Positions 1 to 10,139 of a stretch of DNA of 54,336 bases are shown piece by piece (position 1 is the stretch's first letter; each line of letters starts with the position of its first letter). The position numbers were made by a program, and so were the translations under genes. The notes under the pieces were generated by a model that made no database searches, had not been told where the DNA came from, and saw nothing but the letters and a program-made list of their open reading frames with translations. Origin of the DNA: Gammaproteobacteria bacterium (GTDB lineage Bacteria > Pseudomonadota > Gammaproteobacteria > UBA4575); assembly GCA_026706595.1 (NCBI GenBank), contig JAPOYL010000001.1, positions 1 through 54,336 of the forward strand, written 5' to 3'.

Positions 1-356
1 TGCACAACCAGCAGCCCTGGGCAAAACGCTCGGACAAGCCCTGCCTGGTGACCTACAACCCGATCAGCCGTATCGATGAGGACAAGATCATCAAGCGGTG
101 GTGGTTCCAGCACATCGTGCACGATGTGCGCCAGGTGGCCCTGCTTATCCTGATGTTTCGCTTCATCCAGGGCAAAAGGCGAACCTGGCACTGCGGCGCC
201 CACACGCTGATCAACAGCCAGGAGACCTGTTTCGTGACCGGACTGGCCGCGGCAAGGCAACTCGGTGCGGACTACCCGTTCCAGGATGCCGAGGCGAGGC
301 AGTGGTTCAACTTTTACGGCCGCATGATGTACGGCTGGCGCTTCAAGAAAGCCTGA
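1..356 (+). CDS. FAD-dependent amine-oxidase-like oxidoreductase, C-terminal fragment
   Basis: The reading frame is open from the left edge of the window, so the gene begins outside it; about 117 codons are visible before the TGA at 354-356. The tail carries the segment GKRRTWHCGAH followed by a Gly/Ala-rich stretch (TGLAAARQLGADYPF). This resembles the end of NAD/FAD-binding amine-oxidase-type proteins (COG2907 style), where a Gly-rich helix near the C-terminus contacts the flavin. The N-terminal Rossmann motif that would prove flavin binding is not in the window, so the exact substrate and subfamily cannot be told. The next gene starts about 70 bp downstream on the same strand. Family assignment is from recognition of the tail only. 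Confidence 0.6.
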   Translation, partial: HNQQPWAKRSDKPCLVTYNPISRIDEDKIIKRWWFQHIVHDVRQVALLILMFRFIQGKRRTWHCGAHTLINSQETCFVTGLAAARQLGADYPFQDAEARQWFNFYGRMMYGWRFKKA

Positions 357-428
357 ACTGAAATGAGGCCAAGGCGGTCCGGAGGGCCGTCGGTAGGCGG
401 GCCAAAGAATTTGTGTAACCATAAGGCT

Positions 429-1565
429 ATGGGCGACACAAAAACTCAATTCTCTGCTCTGCGGAAGCCTCTGGATGTGATTCCATCCGAACTGGCAGCC
501 CCGTCTGATTACGAGCGGCTTGCCTCCGAATTCATCGGGGCTGCGACCCTGGCACAAATTGCTGGCGGCAGCGGTGGCGAGCAATCCCTGCATGCAAACC
601 TTCGGGCACTGGCAGACATCGAGCTGCACAGCCGAATCCTGCAGGACCTCAAGGAAGCCTCAACGCGGGTTACGCTGCTCGGGCAGCCATTCCGGCATCC
701 TGTGCTGCTCGCACCGGTGAGCGCACAAACCCTGGTGCACCCACAAGGAGAACTCGCCACAGCCGCTGGTGCCGCAGAACAGGAGGCAGGGCTCGTCGTC
801 AGCACCCTGGCCTCCAAGCCCATGGAGGAGATCGCCGCACAAACCGATGCGCCAAAGTGGTTCCAGCTCTACATTCAGCCTTCCCGCGAGCATACCCGAA
901 CGTTGATCAGTCGCGCAGAAGAAGCAGGCTTCGGCGCCCTCATGGTGACCCTGAACGCACCCATTCAGGCCCCCGTCTATCGCGCATTGAGAGCCGGGTT
1001 TGCCCTGCCCGATCATGCCCGCCCAGCAAACCTGACCGATTCAGCCCCCCGGCTACAAGCTGTGCTGCAGCCTGATCAAAGCCCGGTTTTCCAGGGCGTG
1101 ATGAGCAAGGCACCAGGCTGGGACGAGCTGGCCTGGGTACTTGAACAGACCTCGCTGCCCACGATTGCAAAGGGGATAACGCATCCGCAGGATGCCAGGC
1201 GTCTGGTCGACATGGGCATCGACTGCATTGCGGTGTCTAACCATGGTGGCAGGGCTCTGGATGCGATGCCAGCCAGCATTCATAGCCTGCCCGAGATCCG
1301 CGAGGCCGTCGGTGATGATTTCCCGCTGCTCATGGATGGCGGGATCCGAAGTGGATACGACGTATTCAAGGCTATTGCCATGGGTGCCGACGCCGTGATG
1401 ATTGGTCGACTGCAAATCTATGCACTGGCCATAGCGGGCCACTTGGGCGTGGCCCACCTCATCAAGCTGGTTCGCGACGAGCTGGAATTCGCCATGGCAC
1501 TGTCCGGGTGTGCATCGATTGAAAACATCGGCCGGGAGTGTCTTTTTGCAAGGACAAGCCTCTGA
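429..1565 (+). CDS. FMN-dependent alpha-hydroxy-acid oxidase/dehydrogenase family protein (divergent)
   Basis: TIM-barrel flavoenzyme of the glycolate oxidase / L-lactate dehydrogenase family, which oxidises 2-hydroxy acids to 2-oxo acids. The C-terminal half is typical: the barrel Lys (about K248 in AKGI) and the signature SNHGGRALD with catalytic His (about 272) and substrate-binding Arg (about 275), then the DGGIRSGYDVFKA phosphate-binding segment. Start: the ATG at 429 is chosen because the family's N-terminus begins just before the DYERLA segment; an in-frame ATG at 363 would add 22 unlikely residues. Odd points: where the family has a TVDAP/TVDTP motif with a conserved Asp, this protein has TLNAP, the nearby Arg is not visible, and the N-terminal substrate Tyr seems replaced. 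It may use an unusual substrate or have lost the normal reaction. Confidence 0.82.
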   Translation: MGDTKTQFSALRKPLDVIPSELAAPSDYERLASEFIGAATLAQIAGGSGGEQSLHANLRALADIELHSRILQDLKEASTRVTLLGQPFRHPVLLAPVSAQTLVHPQGELATAAGAAEQEAGLVVSTLASKPMEEIAAQTDAPKWFQLYIQPSREHTRTLISRAEEAGFGALMVTLNAPIQAPVYRALRAGFALPDHARPANLTDSAPRLQAVLQPDQSPVFQGVMSKAPGWDELAWVLEQTSLPTIAKGITHPQDARRLVDMGIDCIAVSNHGGRALDAMPASIHSLPEIREAVGDDFPLLMDGGIRSGYDVFKAIAMGADAVMIGRLQIYALAIAGHLGVAHLIKLVRDELEFAMALSGCASIENIGRECLFARTSL

Positions 1566-1676
1566 ACCCCATCCATGCTATCAACCATAGTTAGACGTTG
1601 GCAGATTTCGCGTTTCAGTTAGCCTGAAATTCTTCCACAATTCCGATTCTGAATTTCAAGCGGCATGTGTCCCCGG

Positions 1677-1694
1677 CCCTCAGCTTGCTGAGGG
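1677..1694. terminator. GC-rich hairpin between convergent genes
   Basis: CCCTCAGC and GCTGAGGG form an 8-bp inverted repeat with almost no loop, lying between the end of the hydroxy-acid oxidase gene (+) and the end of phoX (-). No run of T follows on either strand, so it is not a standard intrinsic terminator. Its position suggests a role at transcript ends. Confidence 0.3.
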
Positions 1695-1707
1695 TAACCG
1701 TACGTAG

Positions 1708-3600
1708 CTAGCTGCCTATCAACTGATCCCTATCATGGGAAACAGCCACTATGGCCGGACGCGGTGGCATGCTGGCATCAAAATCAGGCCATCGTGTCGA
1801 GGGGGTATCGAAACTCGACCCTGCACCGGGGTGTTGTACGGAACAGAACATCGTTTTTTGATCTGGCGTGAAGCACGGGCTACAGATCTCCGCCCCGCGG
1901 GGAGCACGCAGAAAATGGCGGGATCGGGCACGATAGCTCCCTTGGGTACCACTGACCCATATACCATCCGCAACGCCCTGTTTTCCAAAGCCGTCGGTTG
2001 CAATCCACAGATGGCCGGAGCGATCGAACGTGCCGTTGTCCGGACAGGAAAACCAGCCCTGTTCACTAATGTCCGGGTGATAGCGGGCCTGGTCCATCGG
2101 GCTTTTCGGGTCACCGGCAAGTATGAAGACCTCCCATGTGAACTCCGGGGCGGTGTGATCACCGACGGGTACGATGAATTCAAGGATGTGCCCATGGCGA
2201 TTGAATCCCCTCGGGTTGGCAGGATCGTCTGACAGCGGCTCGCGCATCACATTGTTCGTAAGGATCGCAAAGACGTGGCCCGTGACCGGGTTGACCTTGA
2301 TCTCCTCGGGTCGATCCATCGGGGTCGCCCCTGCGAGGTCTGCCGCCTTGCGCAGATCAATGACCACGTCCGCCTGGCTGGAGAAACCGTTGGCCCGTGT
2401 ACAGACGCCCTGGCCCCATACCAGGGGGTGCCAGATGAGCGTGCCCCCTTCGGTGAACTCGGCCACTGACAGCTCGCCTTCATCCAGCAAGGTGCGGTTA
2501 TGCTCTCTGTCTCCCGGGCGATAGCGGTGCTTGCTGACAAACCGGTAGATGTACTCGAAGGCCTGATCATCACCCATGTACACCACCACCCGTCCGTCCG
2601 GATTAATGACCACATCGCAGCCCTCGTGCTTGCAGCGTCCAAGCGCCGTTCGTTTTATCGGCACGGAGTGCGGATCATACGGGTCGATCTCGACGATCCA
2701 GCCTGCGTGCATTCCGGCCTGCGGGTGCAGGTCCAGGTTCCAGTGTTCGTGAAACATCCCCCAGGCCGAGAGGGCGACGTCGCTGCCGTGCATGCCAAAG
2801 CGCTTGTAACTCCTGATCTCATCGGTCAGCCTTGCCTCGCCCATAAAGTAAAACTGCACATTTTCTTCTGCCGTGAGTACGGTACCCCACGGTGTGATTT
2901 GTCCGGCACAGTTGCCGAACGTGCCCATGGATTCCACACCCTCGGGGGAGAAAGCGGTCCTGAGCCTGCGGTGGCCACGGGCCGGACCGGAGAATCGCAT
3001 CTGGGTCAGAGGCGTGATGCGCCGGTTGTATCCGGAGGCAAGGTTGGTCTTCCAGACACCCGCTTGCCGATATACCTCGATCACGGACAAGCCGTGTGCC
3101 TGCATCTCGATATCCACCTGTTCGCGACTCAGGCCAAAGGGGTCGGGTGCGCCCGGGTGCATCATGGCACTGCTCGCATACTCGTGGTTGACCGCCAGGA
3201 GGCCGGATTTTGATGAGTGGGGGGCACCCTGCAAGGGCAGCCAGGCGAGAAAATCATTGTTGTATCCGAATTGCCTGGCCTGGGCCTCGGGCGTTTGCCG
3301 GTACGGATCAAAGGCGGGCGCATCTCCGAACAGGGGATCCCCCCAGGCGAGCACGACTTGCCAGGCATAGCCTTGTGGCACATGCAGGGTGTCATCGAGC
3401 CCGTGGGGCAACTCCTCGAACGAAAGTGATGACGCCATTCCCGAGGCCAGTGCCTGGCCGAGTAATGTCGATTGTGCACCGGCGAGCGCGGAGCCTTTCA
3501 GGAAGGTGCGCCGTGCGATACGACGCTCGAGGATTTCACGAAACGGTATCGAGCGATGTTCGCGCGGTACCAGGAGATCATCCACATCCTGACTGCTCAT
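1708..3600 (-). CDS. phoX: PhoX family alkaline phosphatase (DUF839), Tat-exported
   Basis: A 630-residue protein of the PhoX family: periplasmic, calcium- and iron-dependent phosphomonoesterases that release phosphate from organic esters. The N-terminus has a twin-arginine signal (ARRTFLKGS near residues 29-36) followed by an Ala/Leu-rich stretch, so a folded, metal-loaded protein is expected to be exported. The body shows the family's beta-propeller-like segments, including SGYNRRITPL, GNCAGQITPWGT, TAEEN and, near the end, EICSPCFTPDQKTMF and QHPG, all typical of PhoX. Length is normal. It lies about 96 bp downstream of alanine dehydrogenase on the same strand, so read-through from the aceEF-ald operon is possible, but no Pho box was identified. 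Some family members are annotated only as DUF839 or PhoX-like. Confidence 0.9.
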   Translation of the reverse strand: MSSQDVDDLLVPREHRSIPFREILERRIARRTFLKGSALAGAQSTLLGQALASGMASSLSFEELPHGLDDTLHVPQGYAWQVVLAWGDPLFGDAPAFDPYRQTPEAQARQFGYNNDFLAWLPLQGAPHSSKSGLLAVNHEYASSAMMHPGAPDPFGLSREQVDIEMQAHGLSVIEVYRQAGVWKTNLASGYNRRITPLTQMRFSGPARGHRRLRTAFSPEGVESMGTFGNCAGQITPWGTVLTAEENVQFYFMGEARLTDEIRSYKRFGMHGSDVALSAWGMFHEHWNLDLHPQAGMHAGWIVEIDPYDPHSVPIKRTALGRCKHEGCDVVINPDGRVVVYMGDDQAFEYIYRFVSKHRYRPGDREHNRTLLDEGELSVAEFTEGGTLIWHPLVWGQGVCTRANGFSSQADVVIDLRKAADLAGATPMDRPEEIKVNPVTGHVFAILTNNVMREPLSDDPANPRGFNRHGHILEFIVPVGDHTAPEFTWEVFILAGDPKSPMDQARYHPDISEQGWFSCPDNGTFDRSGHLWIATDGFGKQGVADGIWVSGTQGSYRARSRHFLRAPRGAEICSPCFTPDQKTMFCSVQHPGAGSSFDTPSTRWPDFDASMPPRPAIVAVSHDRDQLIGS

Positions 3601-3696
3601 CTTCTATCGAGCTCCCCGGGGTTGCAGGGCACTAAACGATGGCTGATTGTAGCAAGCCTTTGCTGCAGGCTCGTGACAGGACTGCCGGCATGCAGG

Positions 3697-4797
3697 TCAG
3701 GCGGAACTCGGCAGATCCGGAAATGCGCTGGCCACCCCTGCATGGGTGATTTTACCGCCATGGAGGTTGAGAGCCTCTCGCACGCCGGCTTCATACCCGA
3801 GAAAACCCTCAAGCCCGAGTCCGGCCAGCTTGCGGATATAGGGCAGCGTAGCGTTGCAATATGCCTGGGTGCTGGTGCGGCCCACCGCACCCGGCATGTT
3901 CGGAACGCAGTAGTGCACGATGTCATCGATCACGTATACCGGATCGCTGTGCGATGTGCGCCGGCTGGTCTCGAAACACCCGCCCTGGTCGATGGACACA
4001 TCCACGAGGACGGCACCGCGCTTCATCTCACCCAGCATCGCACGGTTGATCAGCCTTGGTGAGCGTGCACCGGGAATCAGCAAGGCACCGATGATCAGGT
4101 CCGCCTGCACGGCGTACTGGTGCACGGCATGTGGATCACAGTAGATAGTCGTGACATTGTCCGGCATGACCTCATCGAGGTGCCTGAGTCTTCCAATATC
4201 GATATCCATGATGGTGACGTTGGCACCGAGCCCGGCTGCCACCCGTGCGGCGTTGGCGCCCACCACGCCAGCACCCAGCACCAGCACATTGGCCGGGGCC
4301 ACACCAGCCACCCCGCCAAGCAGGATGCCGCGTCCCATCATCGGGCGCTCCAGGCATTTCGCACCTTCCTGGATCGACATCTTGCCGGCCACCTCGCTCA
4401 TGGGTTTGAGCAGCGGGCGCTCACCTCTCGGATCGCCCAGCGTCTCGCAGGCCAGCGCCGAGATATTTTTTTCAAGGCAGATCTCGACCAAAGGTCTCGA
4501 GACCGCTAGATGGAAATACCCGAAGACCATCAGGGAGTTCGCGTAGTGCCCGATCTCGGACATCTGTGGCTCCTTGACCTTGAGCAGCAACTCGCATTCC
4601 TGGTGGATGGTCTCGGCCGAGTCCACAATGCGGGCACCGGCCTTTTGGTACTCTTCGTCCAGATAGCCGCTGCCCGTACCGGCCAGGGTCTGCACCCACA
4701 CCTCGTGGCCATCGTCGACCAGCAACTGGGCACCGACCGGCAGCAACGACACCCGGTACTCGTCGACCATGATCTCCTTCGGGACTCCTATCCTCAT
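3697..4797 (-). CDS. ald: Alanine dehydrogenase
   Basis: NAD-dependent interconversion of L-alanine and pyruvate plus ammonia, in the cytoplasm. The protein is 366 residues, the usual length, and starts MRIGVPKE as in the family. Catalytic and substrate residues fall at the expected positions: R15 (EYRV), K75 (VKEP), H96 (YFHLA) and D270 (SIDQGGCFETS). The NAD-binding Rossmann motif is VLGAGVVGANAA near residues 173-184. The gene starts only 7 bp after the aceF stop, so it is very probably co-transcribed with aceE and aceF. Its product pyruvate is the substrate of the enzyme encoded just upstream, which points to a role in using alanine as carbon, energy or nitrogen source. Confidence 0.95.
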   Translation of the reverse strand: MRIGVPKEIMVDEYRVSLLPVGAQLLVDDGHEVWVQTLAGTGSGYLDEEYQKAGARIVDSAETIHQECELLLKVKEPQMSEIGHYANSLMVFGYFHLAVSRPLVEICLEKNISALACETLGDPRGERPLLKPMSEVAGKMSIQEGAKCLERPMMGRGILLGGVAGVAPANVLVLGAGVVGANAARVAAGLGANVTIMDIDIGRLRHLDEVMPDNVTTIYCDPHAVHQYAVQADLIIGALLIPGARSPRLINRAMLGEMKRGAVLVDVSIDQGGCFETSRRTSHSDPVYVIDDIVHYCVPNMPGAVGRTSTQAYCNATLPYIRKLAGLGLEGFLGYEAGVREALNLHGGKITHAGVASAFPDLPSSA

Positions 4798-4804
4798 AAC
4801 GGCA

Positions 4805-6046
4805 TTATCCCAGAACCAGCTTCCAGATGTCTTCCAGAATGGCCTTCAGATGCAAACAAAACCGGGCGGCCTCGGCTCCATTGATGACCCGGTGATCATA
4901 GGACAACGAGAGCGGCAGAAAATTCTGCCGGGAGGCCTCCTGCGGGGAAGAGCCGGTGCGCACGATCATGCGTGACAGGCCCAGAATGGCCACCTCGGGC
5001 GGATTGATGATCGGCGTGAATGCCTGCCCACCGATATGCCCGAGGCTCGTGACCGTCATGCTCGCACCGCCCATTTCGTCCGGCCTCAACTTTCGCTCGC
5101 GGGCACGCTGACCAAGGTCTGCCACCTCGACGGCCACTTCAGCCAGGGTCTTCTTGTCTACATCGCGCAGTACCGGCACCAGCAATCCATGCGGGGTGTC
5201 TACGGCGATGCCGATGTGGAAAAACTTTTTCAGCACGATGCACCCGTTCGCTGCATCGTAGGAGGCATTGAAACGCGGAAACTTGGCCAGTGCGCCGGCC
5301 AGGGCTTTGATGACGAAGATCGGTGGTGTAAGCCGCAGTCCTTGGGACTTTACCTCCTCGGTCAGTTGGGCACGATAGGCCTCGAGGGCGGTCACATCGG
5401 CACGCTCAAAATGGGTCACGTGCGGGATGGACTGCCAGGCAGAAAGCAGGTTCTCTGCAGTCAGGCGCTGAATCCGGGTCAGGGGCTCTTCCTCGGTGTC
5501 CCCGTACTTGGAAAAGTCCGGCAGGGGGGCCGGGGCAGACGCCAAAGGCTCGGACGGGGACTGCAGGCGGGTGCGCACATGCTGCTCGATATCCTCCTTC
5601 AAGACCCGCAGGCCGCGCCCGCTGCCCTGTACGCGCTCAAGCGAAACCCCGAGTTCACGGGCATAGCGGTACATGGCCGGGCTGGCGTAGGCTCGAGGAA
5701 TTGCCCCAGGTGGTGCCGGTACGGGTTCGGGGTTCAGTGCGGGTTCGCGCGATACCGGAGTCTGCTCCTCTTCAAGCGAAGACGGCCTTGCGTTGGGCGC
5801 GGGTGCAGTAAGCTCAAGAGCGAGCAATGCATCCCCTTGCGCCATCTGGTCACCGGGTTGCACGTGGAGCTTGCCCACCACGCCGGCATGTGGTGACGGA
5901 AACTCCACCAGGGCCTTGTCAGTCTCCAAAGTGGCCAGGGGCTGGTCGACCTCGACGGTCTCGCCCACCTGCACCAGAATCTCGACCACGTCCACCGGAG
6001 CATCGTCTTCAAGCTCGGTGATGCAAATGTCCTTGAGTTGGCCCAT
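4805..6046 (-). CDS. aceF: Pyruvate dehydrogenase E2, dihydrolipoamide acetyltransferase
   Basis: Core of the pyruvate dehydrogenase complex; it passes the acetyl group from E1 to CoA through a swinging lipoyl arm. Domain order: one lipoyl domain (residues 1-80, with lipoylated K44 in ETDKA), a Pro/Ala/Glu-rich linker, a peripheral-subunit-binding domain (about 113-155, from ASPAMYRYARELGV), a second linker, and the catalytic acetyltransferase domain ending in SYDHRVINGAEAARF with catalytic H385. E. coli AceF has three lipoyl domains, so this 413-residue form is short, although single-lipoyl E2 proteins are common. It starts 6 bp after aceE ends. No gene for the E3 partner, lipoamide dehydrogenase, is in the window. 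Confidence 0.95.
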   Translation of the reverse strand: MGQLKDICITELEDDAPVDVVEILVQVGETVEVDQPLATLETDKALVEFPSPHAGVVGKLHVQPGDQMAQGDALLALELTAPAPNARPSSLEEEQTPVSREPALNPEPVPAPPGAIPRAYASPAMYRYARELGVSLERVQGSGRGLRVLKEDIEQHVRTRLQSPSEPLASAPAPLPDFSKYGDTEEEPLTRIQRLTAENLLSAWQSIPHVTHFERADVTALEAYRAQLTEEVKSQGLRLTPPIFVIKALAGALAKFPRFNASYDAANGCIVLKKFFHIGIAVDTPHGLLVPVLRDVDKKTLAEVAVEVADLGQRARERKLRPDEMGGASMTVTSLGHIGGQAFTPIINPPEVAILGLSRMIVRTGSSPQEASRQNFLPLSLSYDHRVINGAEAARFCLHLKAILEDIWKLVLG

Positions 6047-6052
6047 GTATGA

Positions 6053-8758
6053 TCAGTTGTGCACCGGGGGTGGTTTTTCGGGATCCAGCCGGTATTTTTT
6101 TATGGCAGCGCCGATGTGCTTGCGCTCGATAGTGCCTTGCTCGACCAGCGTGTGCAGAGTCGCCACCACAATGGACTCGGCATCGACCTCGAAGTAACGG
6201 CGCAGGCTCTGGCGGGTATCGCTTCGTCCGAACCCGTCGGTACCGAGCACGACATAAGGGGCCTTCACATAGGGACGGATCTGGTCAGCATAGATTTTCA
6301 TGTAGTCCGTGGCTGCCACCACCGGCGCATCGCTACCTTCGAGGCATGTCTCGACGAAGGACCTTCGCGCCTTTTTCCTGGGATGCAGCATGTTCCAGCG
6401 TTCCCCCTCCATGCCTTCTCGGCGCAGCCGATTGAAGCTCGTCACACTCCAGACCTCGGCACGGATGCCGAAATCCTCAAGCAGCAAGACTGCCGCGCGG
6501 ATGACCTCCCGAAGAATCGCCCCGCTGCCGAGCAATCGTACCTGCGCCTGGTTCCCGGGCACTTCCTGCAGGCGGTACATGCCCTGGATGATGCCGGGTT
6601 CGCAACCGGTGGGCAGGGCCGGGTGCTCGTAGTTCTCATTGGTCACCGTGATGTAGTAATACCAGTCCTTCTGTTCCACGTACATGGCTTCAAGCCCATG
6701 GTGGATGATGACAGCAAGTTCATAGGCGAAGGCCGGGTCGTAGGCTCGGCAGTTGGGAATCGTGGAGGCAAGTACATGGCTGTGCCCGTCCTGGTGCTGC
6801 AGTCCTTCACCTGCGAGGGTCGTGCGCCCGGAGGTGCCGCCGATCAGAAAGCCCCGTGCACGGCTATCCCCGGCTGCCCAGGCCAGATCGCCGACCCGCT
6901 GAAAGCCGAACATGGAGTAGAAAATGTAGAACGGGATCATCGGCATGTTATGGATGCAAAAGGAGGTGGCCGCGGCAATCCAGGAGGACATGGCGCCAGC
7001 CTCGGTGATGCCCTCCTCAAGGATCTGTCCCGCGCGGTCTTCGCGGTAGACCAGCACCTGGTCGGAATCCACCGGGTCGTACTGTTGGCCACGGTGCGCG
7101 TAGATCCCGAGGCTTCGGAACAGGCCCTCCATGCCGAACGTGCGCGCCTCATCCGGCACGATCGGAACGATGTGGCGGGCCAGCGCCTTGTCCCGTGTCA
7201 GGGTCAGCAGGATGCGGACGAAAGCCATGGTGGTGGAATACGAACGGCCCTTGCTGCCGTCGAGCAATTCCCTGAAAGCCTTAAGCTTTGGTATCTTCAG
7301 CTCGATCGTCGGGCTCTCGCGCCTTGGCATTTCGCCATGCAGCTTTTCGCGCAGGCGCCTGAGGTAGCGCATCTCGGGGCTGTCCTCGGGCGGCTTGTAG
7401 AACGGCACATCTTCGAGATCAGCGTCACTGATCGGGATGCGGTAGCGGTCGCGAAAGGCGACCAAGGATTCGTGCGCCGGTTTTTTCAGCTGGTGGGCGA
7501 TGTTCAGGCTTTCGCCGCTCTTGCCAAGCCCGTAACCCTTGACTGTCTTGGCAAGGATCACGGTCGGCTGGCCGGTGTGGGCCACCGCACGCGCATACGC
7601 GGCATAGATTTTCTGCTGATCGTGGCCGCCGCGGTTCAGCCGCCAGATGTCATCGTCAGTCATGTGCTCGGTCATCTTCACCAGTTCCGGGTATTTTCCG
7701 AAGAAGTGCTCGCGCACGTAGGCGCCCCCCTTGGCACGGTAATTCTGGTAGTCGCCATCGACCGCCTCCTCCATGCGCTTTCGAAGGATACCGTGCTTGT
7801 CGCGGGCAAGCAGCGGGTCCCAGTTGTTGCCCCACAGCACCTTGATGACGTTCCAGCCCGCACCGCGGAAATTCCCCTCGAGTTCCTGGATGATCTTGCT
7901 GTTGCCGCGCACCGGTCCGTCCAGTCGCTGCAGGTTGCAGTTGATCACGAAGATCAGATGATCGAGTTCCTCACGCGCAGCCAGCGAGATGGCGCCCAGC
8001 GATTCCGGCTCGTCCATCTCGCCGTCTCCGGTGAACACCCACACCTTGCGGCTGCCCTTGTCGATCAGGCCGCGGTCATGCAGGTAGTTCATGAAGCGCG
8101 CCTGGTAGATACCCATGATCGGTGCGAGCCCCATGGACACCGTCGGGAACTGCCAGAAGTCCGGCATCAGCCAGGGATGCGGATAGGAGGACAGGCCCTC
8201 GCCTTCGACCTCACGCCTGAAATTCAACAGCTGCGATTCGCTCAGGCGCCCGTCGAGGAAGGCGCGTGCATATACCCCGGGTGCGGCATGGCCCTGGAAG
8301 TACACCAGGTCACCGGCAAACTCGCCGTTGGCCGGGCGAAAAAAATGATTGAAGCCGATGCTGATCAGGGTGGCCGCCGAGGCGTAGGTGGAGATGTGTC
8401 CGCCAAGCTCGGGGTGTTTCAGGTTGGCTTTGACGACCATGGCGAGCGCGTTCCAGCGCTCGAGCGAACGTACCCGGTGTTCCATGCGGGGATCACCCGG
8501 CAGACGCGCCTCCTCTTCGACCGGGATGGTGTTGACGTAGGCCGTGGTGTTTCGAAACGGCAGGTTCACGCCTTGGATTCGCGCACTGTGGATGAGCTGC
8601 TCGATGAGATGATGGGCACGCGTTGCCCCATCTCGCTCGAGTACTGCATCGAGGGCGGCCAGCCACTCCCGGGTCTCCTGCGGGTCGATGTCCTGCCCGA
8701 AGGTATCAGGCTCCGCAGAAGACGAAGGCTCGGGTTTTTGAGGGCGCGGGTCGGACAT
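6053..8758 (-). CDS. aceE: Pyruvate dehydrogenase E1, homodimeric type
   Basis: Thiamine-diphosphate enzyme that decarboxylates pyruvate and acetylates the E2 lipoyl group. It has 901 residues (the family is about 880-900) and the single-chain architecture found in gammaproteobacteria. Visible signatures are [34 protein letters not shown], the thiamine-diphosphate motif [15 protein letters not shown] near residue 245 followed by [21 protein letters not shown], and the C-terminal [21 protein letters not shown]. It is the first gene of an aceE-aceF-ald operon read leftwards. The patatin gene is divergent, so the promoter region lies in about 8759-8843; no PdhR-type operator was recognised there. 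The opposite strand is open over the whole gene by chance. Confidence 0.96.
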   Translation of the reverse strand: MSDPRPQKPEPSSSAEPDTFGQDIDPQETREWLAALDAVLERDGATRAHHLIEQLIHSARIQGVNLPFRNTTAYVNTIPVEEEARLPGDPRMEHRVRSLERWNALAMVVKANLKHPELGGHISTYASAATLISIGFNHFFRPANGEFAGDLVYFQGHAAPGVYARAFLDGRLSESQLLNFRREVEGEGLSSYPHPWLMPDFWQFPTVSMGLAPIMGIYQARFMNYLHDRGLIDKGSRKVWVFTGDGEMDEPESLGAISLAAREELDHLIFVINCNLQRLDGPVRGNSKIIQELEGNFRGAGWNVIKVLWGNNWDPLLARDKHGILRKRMEEAVDGDYQNYRAKGGAYVREHFFGKYPELVKMTEHMTDDDIWRLNRGGHDQQKIYAAYARAVAHTGQPTVILAKTVKGYGLGKSGESLNIAHQLKKPAHESLVAFRDRYRIPISDADLEDVPFYKPPEDSPEMRYLRRLREKLHGEMPRRESPTIELKIPKLKAFRELLDGSKGRSYSTTMAFVRILLTLTRDKALARHIVPIVPDEARTFGMEGLFRSLGIYAHRGQQYDPVDSDQVLVYREDRAGQILEEGITEAGAMSSWIAAATSFCIHNMPMIPFYIFYSMFGFQRVGDLAWAAGDSRARGFLIGGTSGRTTLAGEGLQHQDGHSHVLASTIPNCRAYDPAFAYELAVIIHHGLEAMYVEQKDWYYYITVTNENYEHPALPTGCEPGIIQGMYRLQEVPGNQAQVRLLGSGAILREVIRAAVLLLEDFGIRAEVWSVTSFNRLRREGMEGERWNMLHPRKKARRSFVETCLEGSDAPVVAATDYMKIYADQIRPYVKAPYVVLGTDGFGRSDTRQSLRRYFEVDAESIVVATLHTLVEQGTIERKHIGAAIKKYRLDPEKPPPVHN

Positions 8759-8843
8759 GGCGATACGGTATACTTGAGATTCAACGCTAGTGTAATTGTA
8801 GACCGGATACGCGGGTCATGCGCACTTTGTCCGCAATCGCCTG

Positions 8844-10037
8844 ATGGCTGCGGATACTGACCGCACCGGCCCATCCAGACCTGGATTTAACATGTCAGAT
8901 GGAACCCGTTTAGAGCTTGGCCTTGCGATGACCGGCGGCGGGGCCCGCGCCGCCTACCAGGTCGGTGTATTGCGGTATATCTGCAAGCATTTTGAGGACT
9001 TTCATCCACCCATCCTCACCGGCGTATCGGCCGGGGCGCTCAATGCCGTGCACTTGGCCTCCCATCCGGGCAACTTTGCTGATGCGGTCGAGCACCTGGT
9101 CGACATCTGGACGGATTTGAATGCAGACAAGGTCTTTCGCACCGACAGCCGGTATTTCTTGGCCAACTTCCTGCGCTGGGGGCTGAGCCTGGTACTCGGC
9201 GGACGGCGCATCGGCAAAGGTCGGCGAAGCCTGCTGGATAACGATCCGCTTCGCCGGCTCTTGGAGAGGAACCTGGGCACCCCTGCAGGCGAGCCCATCG
9301 CCGGTATCCAGGAGAACATCGAGCGCGGGCGATTACGCGTGCTCGGTATCACAGCCACGAACTACGGCACAGGCGTATCCATTACCTGGGTTCAGGGGCA
9401 CGTCGGCGAGCACTGGCGGCGACCGCGCCGGCGCAGCGAAAATGCGAACATCACCATCGAACACGTGATGGCCTCGACCGCCCTGCCACTGATTTTCCCG
9501 GCCATCCAGATCAACGACGGCTGGCATGGTGACGGTGGCATCCGCTCGATCGCCCCGTTGTCCCCAGCCATGCACCTAGGCGCCGAGCGCATCCTCGCCA
9601 TCTCCACCCGCTTCCAGGACGCACACCTCGGTCCCGAGGAATCCATGATCCAGGGCTACGTGCCGGTCGCGCAGATCATCGGTATCCTGCTGGACTCGAT
9701 GTTCCTCGACCTGCTCGATTACGATGCGGCCAACATGAGCCGCATCAACAACGTCTACGAGCAGCTCAGCGAAGCCTCGCGCGCGCAATACAAGAAGGTC
9801 CGCGTGCTGGTGCTTCGCCCGAGCGAAGACATCGGCAAGCTGGCTGGCCACTACGAGATCAACCTGCCGCAACCCTTCAGGTATTTCACTCGCGGCTTTG
9901 GCACCAAAGACACGAAAAGCCCGGACTCATTGTCGCTGTTGATGTTTCAACCCGACTACCTGCGCTACCTGATCGAGCTCGGTGAGCGCGATGCAAGGCG
10001 CCACACCGATGAGATCGAAGACTTCTTGCACACATGA
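8844..10037 (+). CDS. Patatin-like phospholipase family protein
   Basis: Probable acyl hydrolase with a Ser-Asp dyad. The Gly-rich oxyanion motif TGGGARAAYQVGVL (about residues 30-43) is followed by the nucleophile elbow GVSAG (Ser near 62) and, further on, the partner Asp in HGDGGI. These three motifs in order define the patatin family, which acts on phospholipids or neutral lipids at membranes. No signal peptide or membrane segment is clear, so it may be cytoplasmic. The first ATG is at 8844, but a second in-frame ATG at 8892 (MSDGTRLELGL) fits the usual start of the family better; neither has a strong ribosome site. The gene is divergent from aceE. The substrate cannot be told. Confidence 0.88.
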   Translation: MAADTDRTGPSRPGFNMSDGTRLELGLAMTGGGARAAYQVGVLRYICKHFEDFHPPILTGVSAGALNAVHLASHPGNFADAVEHLVDIWTDLNADKVFRTDSRYFLANFLRWGLSLVLGGRRIGKGRRSLLDNDPLRRLLERNLGTPAGEPIAGIQENIERGRLRVLGITATNYGTGVSITWVQGHVGEHWRRPRRRSENANITIEHVMASTALPLIFPAIQINDGWHGDGGIRSIAPLSPAMHLGAERILAISTRFQDAHLGPEESMIQGYVPVAQIIGILLDSMFLDLLDYDAANMSRINNVYEQLSEASRAQYKKVRVLVLRPSEDIGKLAGHYEINLPQPFRYFTRGFGTKDTKSPDSLSLLMFQPDYLRYLIELGERDARRHTDEIEDFLHT

Positions 10038-10139
10038 ACCCTGCATTGGGTGCAGGGCTTGCACCCGCGCTCAACTGCGCTAAGCTTCAAGACCCCCGTC
10101 AGGTACAAGCAAACCACGAAGGGCTCAGTACACGGAACT

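Noticed and set aside
6059-8860. A 933-codon open frame on the + strand opposite aceE
   Set aside because: It mirrors the high G+C third positions of aceE and has no recognisable domain or ribosome site; aceE is certain on the other strand.
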